IMG/VR virus record: IMGVR_UViG_3300036670_000256
Coordinates: 1 to 64,000 of that record
DNA: 64,000 nt
From: a virus
Reading direction: 5' to 3' (one strand)
Shown here: positions 28,415 through 36,338 of the stretch, piece by piece
How positions within the stretch are numbered: the first letter of the stretch is position 1
Layout of the letters: each line of letters starts with the position of its first letter
Notes under the pieces: generated by a model
Database searches by the model: none
The model's input: only the letters and a program-made list of their open reading frames with translations
What the model was told of the DNA's origin: nothing
Made by a program: the position numbers and the translations under genes

Positions 28415-29599
28415 TTATAGTGCGCCAAGGTATGGAGCTCTATTTGCTGTATCTGTGACAGCTATTGTAAATTCAATTTCATTACTCTGAATGCCTAAGA
28501 AATTAATTGCTCGATATCTAAACGTTGCTATATAATTTCCTCCAAGTCCGCTGTTATCAATTTTGTTTATCCACAATTTAAACGCACCACTTAACATTTG
28601 ATTAAATGTAATTATTTTATTTGTTTGAAAAGCCATTGCATTTAAACCTAGTTCACCATTTTCCTGATTACTGAACTCACTATTAAACAATAATTGAGTA
28701 ATAATAATTTCAGTCATTTGGTTTGAAGTTTGATTTAAAAGACCTTCAAGTAATGTTGCTTTTGTAAATATGTAAGTCGAAACAGCAGCGCTATTTGAAG
28801 AATCATAAGTAATTTCAATACGTTTTTTAGGTACGTAAAAAGAAGTGTTTGGAGCGTCAATACTAGTAAATCTAACTATGTACAAAATAACGTCTATATC
28901 TGTAAAAGAACCTTCTAGGTTTTGAAAATTAGTTAAGATTAAACTATTTCCATTTTCTGCGTAAGAATAAGTATCAACTACATTGTTTTCAATAAGTTCT
29001 TTAGGACTTAGAGTTAACGGAAAGTTGGTGTTTCCACCAGGCTTTAAAGGATAAGAAAATGTTTCTGAAATATATCTTTTTACATTAAAGTTGTGTTGTA
29101 ATATTCCTCCGCTTGTTAGTATTTGTTGTTTTGTAAAAACAAATATTCTTTCTTGTATTGCTAAATTTGCATTTTGATCTATTAGCACTTGAGCGGTGTT
29201 GCCCGGAGGTCCAACTAAGCTTAAAAGCCATTGGTTTAAAGTTCCTGTGTAACCGTTTATTTGAGCTAGTTGAAATAGATTTAAAGGAACTCCACCAAAC
29301 TCAATAAAATTAAAACTCAATCCTGAATAATTTGTATTATCGTAAGTTGAACCAGTAGGATAAACAAAATTTGTAGGTAATAATTTTACTGTTCCAACAG
29401 GCAAAACATCTGTCCATTGATAATGTTTTTTTGTTTCATGACAAAAAACCACCATGCCTCTATAATATCTGTAAGCATTTACATTTTGCTCTCCTAAATT
29501 TATTAGTTCTGCAATTGTATTTGCCATTGATTTTGCATCTAAAGGTGCTTGTCCTTCTACCTGATAAGATTGTGCAACACTAGCGAAATTACTGTCCAT
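28415..29599 (-). CDS. Tail or head fibre protein with collagen-like linker
   Basis: I start at ATG 29599 (MDSNFASVAQSYQ...), which overlaps the upstream gene by 11 bases; the longer frame needs a non-ATG start. The N-terminus (QAPLDAKSMANTIAELINLG, then YRGMVVFCHETKKHYQW) is the conserved attachment segment of fibre proteins in crAss-like and related phages. GYTGTLNQWLLSLVGPPG (116-133) is the typical fibre linker that leads into a trimeric stem. The rest is beta-rich. It probably anchors the fibre complex; whether to tail or head is not clear. Confidence 0.75.
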   Translation of the reverse strand: MDSNFASVAQSYQVEGQAPLDAKSMANTIAELINLGEQNVNAYRYYRGMVVFCHETKKHYQWTDVLPVGTVKLLPTNFVYPTGSTYDNTNYSGLSFNFIEFGGVPLNLFQLAQINGYTGTLNQWLLSLVGPPGNTAQVLIDQNANLAIQERIFVFTKQQILTSGGILQHNFNVKRYISETFSYPLKPGGNTNFPLTLSPKELIENNVVDTYSYAENGNSLILTNFQNLEGSFTDIDVILYIVRFTSIDAPNTSFYVPKKRIEITYDSSNSAAVSTYIFTKATLLEGLLNQTSNQMTEIIITQLLFNSEFSNQENGELGLNAMAFQTNKIITFNQMLSGAFKLWINKIDNSGLGGNYIATFRYRAINFLGIQSNEIEFTIAVTDTANRAPYLGAL

Positions 29600-30590
29600 T
29601 ATAATTGAATTTAAAAAAGATTGAACTTGTTGTTTTGTATTCCTTTGATACAAAAATAACTTTTCTTTTTGTAACATCGTAAAAGTAAAAAAGTGAACTA
29701 TTCATTGACATATTTAAAAGATCAAATATTTCAATAGAATTTGGTCCAACATTTTCTATGCAAAAACCAATCTGACCAACGTATGGAAAAGAAAAAGTAT
29801 ATCCTCCAATTGCTTGTTGTAAAGTTATTTGTTCTTTTGTCGCCAAAAATGCATCTGTAATTTCAGAAACATCATCTATTTTCTCGTTAACATTAGGCAT
29901 TTGCCAAAACCATAATTTATTTTCCATAGTTGTTTCGTCGCTTATTGAAGTTATACAATCACAAGATTTACAATAATCTTGTGCAAAAAATTTATCATAT
30001 TCGGAAAGGTGTATACCGGCAAGTTGTCTCATTTTTACTAAACTTTCCATACTAGGAAAGAAGTCAGAACCTGATGAATATCCGCAAAGATTTTCCCACT
30101 CTGTTTTGTATTCTCTACGTAATTGTTGTGAACCTTCTCCCATAAATACTTTTGGAGAATACAATTTAAAAACAATGTATGCAACTACAGCTGCAGCGTG
30201 ATTGTATGTTGTTATTGGATTACCATCACCATCACATTGTAAACCCCAATAAGTAAAAGTAATTTTTGTTCTTTCTACTTTGTCACACATAATAATATGT
30301 GAAATATTTTCAATATAATGACCTTGACAAATACCATCATGGCAGCAACCAACTTTGTCTATCATTACAAAATCAGAAGGTTTTTTTATTTTTTTGCCAT
30401 CAAAGTTTCCGTTACCTACATGAAAAACCATTTTTTTATTTACAAAAAAACCAGCATACGGATTTATTTCTCTTTCGGCCTGAGCTATTAATAATCTAAT
30501 AGTAGGATATTGATTTCTCAAATTTTCAATACCGGTTTCTTGTTTTACATCTTCAATTATTTGAGAGAAGCTATATAATCCTGAATTCAT
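29589..30590 (-). CDS. Connector/ring protein, T7 gp11-like adaptor
   Basis: The N-terminal 75 residues (FSQIIEDVKQETGIENLRN, then LIAQAEREINPYAG) resemble the helical core of head-tail adaptor proteins of the T7 gp11 type, followed by a beta region. There are nine or so cysteines, including CKSCDC near residue 210, uncommon in this class and possibly a metal site. It is the last of the ring-protein genes and overlaps the fibre gene start. In crAss-like phages several such ring proteins stack under the portal. Confidence 0.7.
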   Translation of the reverse strand: MNSGLYSFSQIIEDVKQETGIENLRNQYPTIRLLIAQAEREINPYAGFFVNKKMVFHVGNGNFDGKKIKKPSDFVMIDKVGCCHDGICQGHYIENISHIIMCDKVERTKITFTYWGLQCDGDGNPITTYNHAAAVVAYIVFKLYSPKVFMGEGSQQLRREYKTEWENLCGYSSGSDFFPSMESLVKMRQLAGIHLSEYDKFFAQDYCKSCDCITSISDETTMENKLWFWQMPNVNEKIDDVSEITDAFLATKEQITLQQAIGGYTFSFPYVGQIGFCIENVGPNSIEIFDLLNMSMNSSLFYFYDVTKRKVIFVSKEYKTTSSIFFKFNYNGQ

Positions 30591-30594
30591 ATTT

Positions 30595-31041
30595 TTAGTT
30601 TTTAATAGTTATACTGCAATGCTGTTGGTGTACTAAATTATTAACTGTAAGTAAATCGTCAACGTTTTTACTTTGTTTCCATTCGTTTTCTATTACAGGT
30701 AATCTGTTTGAAGAACCGGTTAGCTTTTTAATTTTCATAGCATATTCAAATCTAAACGAAGGTCGATTATACCAAAATAAACCTATAGATTGAGAGGTTT
30801 TTATTAATTCGTTTTGAGTGTTTTTTTTCCAATTTTTTTTAATCCAATTTCCACATTTGTTTAATCGAATATTACCTCCAAATAAAAAGTACAAAGGTTT
30901 ATTTAAAAAATAAACATCATAAAAATAAATGGTTAAGAATTTTAATAATATTTTCTTGTATAGACCAATGTTTATTTTATGATGTTTATTTTTTGAATAT
31001 TCTTTATAAAAATATGATATTCTTATACTTTCTCTATCCAT
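30595..31041 (-). CDS. Basic virion-region protein, unknown, 148 aa
   Basis: The product is strongly basic and aromatic, with no signal or membrane segment I trust. A stretch near residues 48-70 (PLYFLFGGNIRLNKCGNW) looks like a conserved core. It sits inside the ring-protein cluster, overlapping the upstream gene by eight bases, so it probably acts in head or tail assembly, or on DNA given its charge. No family is recognised. Confidence 0.65.
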   Translation of the reverse strand: MDRESIRISYFYKEYSKNKHHKINIGLYKKILLKFLTIYFYDVYFLNKPLYFLFGGNIRLNKCGNWIKKNWKKNTQNELIKTSQSIGLFWYNRPSFRFEYAMKIKKLTGSSNRLPVIENEWKQSKNVDDLLTVNNLVHQQHCSITIKN

Positions 31042-31765
31042 CTAATTCTTGTTCTGTTTTCTGATTTATACTGTCGTTTCTGCTATTCGAAATTTCATCT
31101 GATTTTGCTTGTGCCATAATTCCAAATTCTTTTCTTAAAAGCTGAGAAGTTAATTCTTCTAATTTTTCTGCAGGAAATGGATAAATATCGTTTTCCCAAT
31201 CGTATCCTGGTTGATCGCTAGGATTTACTAAAACTCCAAAAAAGTCAACTGTTATTTTTTTTGTTTTAGATTCAGAATTTTGTATTTGTTGTTCGTTAAG
31301 TTCTTCTAAAATACTATCAATTAAAATAGCATTTTCACCTTCTCCATTTAAACAAATGTCTTTTATGCCAGGATAAATACTCAAAGTGTTTTGCTCTGTT
31401 TTTGCTTGAACTAATTTTTTTCCAAAAGGATTTCTTTTACTTAAATTAAATTGTTCTGAAGTTACAATTGGTATTGAAATTCCATTTTTTTCTAAATAAA
31501 AACCATAGTCTTTTGTAAATCTTACTGTTTTTGGTATTTGATTTTTAAATCCTATTCCAACGTTTCCTAATAGTTCTAATGGTATTTTTTGAAAAACTTC
31601 ATCGTTTACAATAACTCCATCTTTATAGTATTTTCTCATGCAATCCAAACGATAAATATTAATGTAGTTTCTCATTAATCTTTCTGTCGTTGGTTCATCG
31701 TTATTGTGTTCGGCATTTCTAACCGTATTTAATAAACTATAAACTATTTCAATTTCTGTTTTCAT
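31034..31765 (-). CDS. Ring/tail structural protein, unknown, 243 aa
   Basis: The N-terminus is helical (about residues 1-40), the middle is beta-rich (residues 60-150), and the C-terminus is polar and probably disordered. It shares a base with the stop of the upstream gene at 31765 and overlaps the downstream one, showing tight translational coupling. Position between the capsid genes and the gp11-like adaptor fits one of the crAss-like ring proteins. The assignment is by context. Confidence 0.65.
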   Translation of the reverse strand: MKTEIEIVYSLLNTVRNAEHNNDEPTTERLMRNYINIYRLDCMRKYYKDGVIVNDEVFQKIPLELLGNVGIGFKNQIPKTVRFTKDYGFYLEKNGISIPIVTSEQFNLSKRNPFGKKLVQAKTEQNTLSIYPGIKDICLNGEGENAILIDSILEELNEQQIQNSESKTKKITVDFFGVLVNPSDQPGYDWENDIYPFPAEKLEELTSQLLRKEFGIMAQAKSDEISNSRNDSINQKTEQELDG

Positions 31766-32436
31766 TATTTATTTCTTTTACCAAATGAATCTGCAAATTG
31801 GAAATTAGCAACTGCATCTGAATCTCCTGTACTAAATCGTAAAGCGTTTGCTGTTTTTAAAAGAATTTTTTCAATAGACATATCTGGTAAATCCACTATT
31901 CTTTCAGTTAAATCATTTATGTCGCCAAAAGTTGGTTTTTTGATGTAAGCAATGAGTGCCTTTGAATAAACTACACTTGCGTCACCTACATTTACCTTAA
32001 ACACATTTGAGTGTCTAAAAACGCTTGGATAGTCGTGGTTTGATTTTCGGAAAGGATCTCTTTCGTAAGAAAACTTTTGACCTTCTTTTTGAATGTCAAC
32101 TTTTTTTGCTCTTTGCTCTAAACGATTTGTTTTGGTATCTAAAAACAATGGAACCAGACTGACTAATCTAAGATAGTCGTCTGGCTCTATGCATGTCCAT
32201 AGATACGGATAAATAGAATCTTGTACTAAGTTGAAGTTTTTTTCAACTAATAAAGGTTTTATATCATCGGAAATTTCTTGAGTAGCTTCTAAAACTATCG
32301 TGTTTTCTCTAATGAAATCTAAAGTAGTTGTAATGAATCTGTTTAGTTTTATTGGTAAAGGAAAATAATCACTTCCCATTTTATCTAAAAGTTCATCTAA
32401 ATATCTGTCGCAAAAATCTAAGTCGTATCTAGCCAT
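31765..32436 (-). CDS. Head-tail connector/ring protein, 223 aa
   Basis: A helical N-terminus (YDLDFCDRYLDELLDKMG) leads into a mixed alpha-beta body. The layout fits a connector or tail-completion ring protein. It follows the 268-residue gene by ten bases and shares its stop-start junction with the next gene. No catalytic motif is seen; the role is inferred from gene order. Confidence 0.65.
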   Translation of the reverse strand: MARYDLDFCDRYLDELLDKMGSDYFPLPIKLNRFITTTLDFIRENTIVLEATQEISDDIKPLLVEKNFNLVQDSIYPYLWTCIEPDDYLRLVSLVPLFLDTKTNRLEQRAKKVDIQKEGQKFSYERDPFRKSNHDYPSVFRHSNVFKVNVGDASVVYSKALIAYIKKPTFGDINDLTERIVDLPDMSIEKILLKTANALRFSTGDSDAVANFQFADSFGKRNK

Positions 32437-32446
32437 TGTTTTTAAT

Positions 32447-33253
32447 TTACATCATTACTTTTGTAAAATTATCTTTCACATCTTTTTGATGCTGCAGATA
32501 AAGTTCTTTGTTTTCATCATAATAATTTATGATGTGATCAATACTAGCACCAACTGGTCTATCACCAATTTTATAAATACCACCGATATCCACAATTCTT
32601 TCCATATTGATTAATTCTCTAATATAGAATTTCATTTCAGTTTCGTTGATGTTATTAATGGCATCAGTAAACAATTTAATGTTTTTAACTTCTCTTTGAA
32701 TAAACATATCAATAGACTCTTTCAAGATGATTTTATATCTTTTTTCGTCTAAAATATTGTTTCTATAAACTATGCCAAAACTAGAGCATAACCAAATAAG
32801 TTTTTCTTTTGAAATTGACTTTTCAGTAGAAAACAAAACGGCACGAGCTTCAATAAGTTTGATTTTAACATCGTAATTGTCCGTTTGAACTTTATCCATG
32901 TTAGTAATCATAAACTTTGATTTAGGACTTTTAATTCTTAGATCAACAAGTTTTTTATGGTCTGCATCACTCATTCCTCCAATTCTTACATCAGGATGTT
33001 GAATAAACACTTGAACATTGTGATGATCTAAAACGCTTTCGTCTGGTCTTAAACCTACACTTACTTTTGAAATTAATAAAGAATCTACGTCTCCGGCTTC
33101 TGTTTTGAATAGCATTTTACTTTCTGGTCCTTTACCAAAAGGTACAAATGCGTTGATGTTAGTTAAAGTAAATTTTTTAGCATCACGATTTACCGCGAAT
33201 TTAAATCTACCAATTGTACTAACACTTAAATTTCCGAGATTTACATTTTTCAT
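32447..33253 (-). CDS. Virion structural protein downstream of the capsid gene, 268 aa
   Basis: The N-terminal part is beta-rich (VSTIGRFKFAVNRDAKKFTL), and the C-terminal part is helical with many charged residues (about 155-268). It is the first gene after the capsid terminator, so it is expressed either by read-through or from its own promoter in the A/T stretch at 33254-33285. Candidates are an auxiliary capsid or a ring protein; the sequence alone does not decide. Confidence 0.65.
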   Translation of the reverse strand: MKNVNLGNLSVSTIGRFKFAVNRDAKKFTLTNINAFVPFGKGPESKMLFKTEAGDVDSLLISKVSVGLRPDESVLDHHNVQVFIQHPDVRIGGMSDADHKKLVDLRIKSPKSKFMITNMDKVQTDNYDVKIKLIEARAVLFSTEKSISKEKLIWLCSSFGIVYRNNILDEKRYKIILKESIDMFIQREVKNIKLFTDAINNINETEMKFYIRELINMERIVDIGGIYKIGDRPVGASIDHIINYYDENKELYLQHQKDVKDNFTKVMM

Positions 33254-33280
33254 TTTTATATAAAATTTAATTAATATTCT

Positions 33281-33320
33281 AAAAAAAAAGCAAGCGAAAT
33301 TGTTCCGCTTGCTTTATTTA
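33281..33320 (-). terminator. Strong terminator after the major capsid gene
   Basis: A perfect 10-bp stem AAAGCAAGCG (33287-33296) / CGCTTGCTTT (33306-33315) with a nine-base loop is followed on the minus strand by nine T residues. It lies 18 bases after the capsid stop and would give high capsid mRNA relative to the ring genes. Confidence 0.9.
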
Positions 33321-33333
33321 ATCTTTATTCAAA

Positions 33334-35040
33334 TTATCGGATTGTTGGAAATCCTGAAAGCCCAGCATTACCAGCTAAAGCACCTCCAGCATATCTTCCA
33401 TCTCCGCGAATAACAGCACAAGTATCTTCTACGTAGCATATTGGGAACAATTCTGCTAAGTAGTGACAGAAACCTCCATCAAAACCTGAACTAGCAAACA
33501 TTGATCCGTCTCTTGCTGGATCAAGTGAGTGCATACCATCAACATATTTTTTCTTAAAGAAACGACCTTGACCTCTAGAGAATAACTCAAAGTTAGAAAC
33601 TCCTTCGAATGGCGTAACGTTTAAGATATACATGTTACCTGAACCAACTAATCCACCAGAACGATTATTTAAACCAGGGTGAGAGAACAATTCATCTTTC
33701 ATGAACATGTACTCATTTCCTTTGTAGTAGTATGATTCTACTTCAAATCCTAATTTAACTTTTTCACCACCGGTAATGTTTTGAACAATGTTTGTATTAT
33801 GAACTGCAGAAATAGAAGCACCGTTAGATACATTCCATCCTAATAGTTTTTTCATTGCTGTATCCCAATTGTGATAAGCTAAATCATCACCTAAGACTAC
33901 AAATTGATTTCCCGTAGAACCTGCTGGAGAATTACCCGCTAAAACGTTTCCAACTGACTCTAACAAGTGAGGACTGAAACCAGTATTTACATCGTAAGAT
34001 AAATCAATAGTATCTTTAATTTGACGTACCCAACCATCAGAAGTTCTTGGAGCAACAATACCAGCTTCTGGGTTCATGTGTGCAGATGTCAATAAATTTT
34101 TACCACTATTCTCAAACCATTGGTGAGTAGATGGATCCATTGAACTTACAGAAAAACGACAAGCCAATTCTAATGCAATTGCAAAGTTTTGATCGGCTAA
34201 CCATTCTTGTTCGTACTGCCACATGTTAGATTCATTTTTATGACCTTGCATAGCGCCTGATGCTGATGCTGGATTTGCCCAAATTACTTTTCTTTGGTCT
34301 AATGCATTTCCTGTAAATGAAAGTGTGTAACGTGAAATAAATGAATAAAAGATTTTCCAGTATGACTGGTCATATCTTTGGTAACCTCTCATAGAACCTT
34401 CTCCGTAGTAGTTACCACCTTCCATTAATACTTCATCTTCTGTTAAACCAGCTTCATCCCAATCATTAGGCTGTCCAATTACTTTGAAATCTAATATAAA
34501 ATGATCTCCGGTAATTGATTCTCTAATTCTTTGGATGTAAAGCAAAGTACCTAAACCGCCATTTAAAACAACAGAATCTTGAGGATTAAATTTATCTCCA
34601 TAAATTCCTTCTGCCGGGTTATGCTTAATAGCAAATGAACCAATCATGTCTGTTTGAACATTAGAAGAAGTTGCTGTACCACTGTAAGTAACTCCAGCTA
34701 CTAAAGTCATGTCTGGTTTTGGGTTTGTTTCGTCAAAAAATTGACCCATAACACAAGCATTCATTGAAAAAGCAGGCTTAATGTTTAATGCTCTAAATTT
34801 TACACGATACGCGTTGTCGTGGACTTCTTTGTCCGCGCTTGGTCTCTTAATCCAACCGGCTTTTGTTCCACCATCAACACGACCTGTATGAAACAGAAAC
34901 GATGTGAATTTAGTGTAACGCTCAAATCGGCTAATTACTTTGTTGTGAACCGCAAAATCTTTATTCATTTGCGATGTTAAAGACAATTCCTCAGTGTGCA
35001 TTTGAGGATTGAATGTTTCGGATGTACCTTTAAATAACAT
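33334..35040 (-). CDS. Major capsid protein, crAss-like HK97 fold
   Basis: The 568-residue sequence matches the crAss-like major capsid protein pattern: an N-terminal MLFKGTSETFNPQMHTEEL segment, a conserved central region with YQRYDQSYWKIFYSFISRY, and a C-terminus with FELFSRGQGRFFKKKYVDG. In this family the fold is HK97. Base composition is less A/T-rich than in its neighbours, consistent with high expression. It sits between the scaffold-like gene and the ring genes and has its own strong terminator. Confidence 0.9.
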   Translation of the reverse strand: MLFKGTSETFNPQMHTEELSLTSQMNKDFAVHNKVISRFERYTKFTSFLFHTGRVDGGTKAGWIKRPSADKEVHDNAYRVKFRALNIKPAFSMNACVMGQFFDETNPKPDMTLVAGVTYSGTATSSNVQTDMIGSFAIKHNPAEGIYGDKFNPQDSVVLNGGLGTLLYIQRIRESITGDHFILDFKVIGQPNDWDEAGLTEDEVLMEGGNYYGEGSMRGYQRYDQSYWKIFYSFISRYTLSFTGNALDQRKVIWANPASASGAMQGHKNESNMWQYEQEWLADQNFAIALELACRFSVSSMDPSTHQWFENSGKNLLTSAHMNPEAGIVAPRTSDGWVRQIKDTIDLSYDVNTGFSPHLLESVGNVLAGNSPAGSTGNQFVVLGDDLAYHNWDTAMKKLLGWNVSNGASISAVHNTNIVQNITGGEKVKLGFEVESYYYKGNEYMFMKDELFSHPGLNNRSGGLVGSGNMYILNVTPFEGVSNFELFSRGQGRFFKKKYVDGMHSLDPARDGSMFASSGFDGGFCHYLAELFPICYVEDTCAVIRGDGRYAGGALAGNAGLSGFPTIR

Positions 35041-35107
35041 TACTTTTGTGTTTGTGATTAAACTTCTTTTAATTTTGTTAATACAGAAAAAATGTTTTTA
35101 GAAGAAT

Positions 35108-35127
35108 TCTTTTGACCTGTCAAAAGA
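35108..35127. promoter_or_regulatory. Perfect inverted repeat upstream of the capsid gene
   Basis: TCTTTTGAC / GTCAAAAGA are perfect 9-bp arms separated by CT. It lies 68 bases upstream of the capsid ATG. With only a two-base centre it is more likely a protein-binding site than an RNA hairpin. A second perfect palindrome lies at 35156-35169. Confidence 0.5.
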
Positions 35128-35155
35128 CAATTACTAAATAAGTTTCCAAATACCC

Positions 35156-35169
35156 AACGACATGTCGTT
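35156..35169. promoter_or_regulatory. 14-bp perfect palindrome at the scaffold gene stop
   Basis: AACGACATGTCGTT is a perfect palindrome that overlaps the first bases of the stop codon of the scaffold-like gene. It contains no start of a plausible ORF. It may be a binding site acting on capsid transcription together with the inverted repeat at 35108. Confidence 0.35.
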
Positions 35170-36292
35170 ATAAGTATTCTTTCACTAATCCAGCTGTTCT
35201 TCTATCTTTCATGTCTTCTTCTTTAACAACTGGCATGTTCCACGCAGATCTACCACTTTTTAATCCTCCTTGTCCTTTCGATGAATCAATATTCATTGCA
35301 TTTTGAAGAGGTGATTTTGTTGCATTTTTGTTGTCGCCAGCTATCGCGTCAACTGCAGCTTTTACTCCTTCTCCATAAGTAGGCCCACCGAATTTCCCTA
35401 TAAGTTCTTCTCGGTATTCATAATAAGTCGCGAACTCCGCAACAAGGCTTGGATCACTGTTGATAGTCTTAGAGAATTCTCCACTTCTAACTTTGTCATA
35501 AATTTTTTGAGCGCGTTCTGAATCTACCTGTAAACCCAGAATTCCGCTTTTCATAATTTCTTTTAGAGAGTCTTGAACTTTTAAACGATTGCCAGTTATT
35601 TTTTCTTTTTCAGATTTTTCTTTATCTGAAATGATTGTGTTTTTTTTGTTTTCGTTTTCAGTTACTAAATCTTTTAAATCTCTACGAACTGTATCCGCAA
35701 ATAATTTTCTTAAAGTAGAGCTGTCTTCGTATTCTGTGTATTCTACTTCTAAATCAATATCAAATTCTTCACTACCAATCATGTTTCCTTTTCCGGCAGC
35801 TTGATACGTTCTAGCTAAATCACTTTTTAATTTTTCTCTAACAATAACTTCATCGTTTTGTTTTAAAAAAGTGTTTGCTTCGCTTAGAAAACTATCAATT
35901 CTTTTTAAATCTTCTTGTTGAACTTTACTTAAATCAACTGTTTCTTTTTTTGAAACATCAAATCCTTTTTCTTTCAAACGAGCGATTAATTTTTCTTCGT
36001 CTTCGTCGTTTTCTTTTTCTTTGTTTTCAAAATTTTCTTTATCAATATCTTCATCAGAAAATCTAAATTCTTCATTTGAATTTTCTTTTTTAGCTTCGTC
36101 AATTTTTTGCTCTTGAAAGTTCTCTGTTTTTTCTACAGCCTCATTAGCGTTAAAATCATTGTTAAAACTTATGGGAATAAAATCTCCATCGTCTTCTGTT
36201 TGTAATTCAATTCCGTTTGCACCAAAGATGTCGTTTGAATTGTTGTCTTCTTGGGATATAAATGTATCTCCGGTATTTTCGTCTCCTAACAT
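35168..36292 (-). CDS. Capsid scaffold-like acidic protein, 374 aa
   Basis: The protein is very acidic in its first 130 residues (long Asp/Glu/Asn runs such as KENDEDEEKLIARLKEKG), followed by helical, coiled-coil-prone sequence and a basic C-terminus. Position between portal and major capsid protein, length and composition fit a scaffolding protein that organises procapsid assembly. No protease motif is visible. A TATTTTTG promoter box lies at 36330-36323. Confidence 0.7.
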   Translation of the reverse strand: MLGDENTGDTFISQEDNNSNDIFGANGIELQTEDDGDFIPISFNNDFNANEAVEKTENFQEQKIDEAKKENSNEEFRFSDEDIDKENFENKEKENDEDEEKLIARLKEKGFDVSKKETVDLSKVQQEDLKRIDSFLSEANTFLKQNDEVIVREKLKSDLARTYQAAGKGNMIGSEEFDIDLEVEYTEYEDSSTLRKLFADTVRRDLKDLVTENENKKNTIISDKEKSEKEKITGNRLKVQDSLKEIMKSGILGLQVDSERAQKIYDKVRSGEFSKTINSDPSLVAEFATYYEYREELIGKFGGPTYGEGVKAAVDAIAGDNKNATKSPLQNAMNIDSSKGQGGLKSGRSAWNMPVVKEEDMKDRRTAGLVKEYL

Positions 36293-36322
36293 AAATTTTG
36301 TTTTAAGTGATTAAATGTTTTA

Positions 36323-36330
36323 CAAAAATA
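36323..36330 (-). promoter_or_regulatory. Promoter box before the scaffold-capsid genes
   Basis: TATTTTTG on the minus strand matches TAnnTTTG and lies 30 bases before the scaffold ATG, in an A/T-only gap. It could boost scaffold and capsid transcription. No -33 TTTG is clear. Confidence 0.45.
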
Positions 36331-36338
36331 AATTATTA

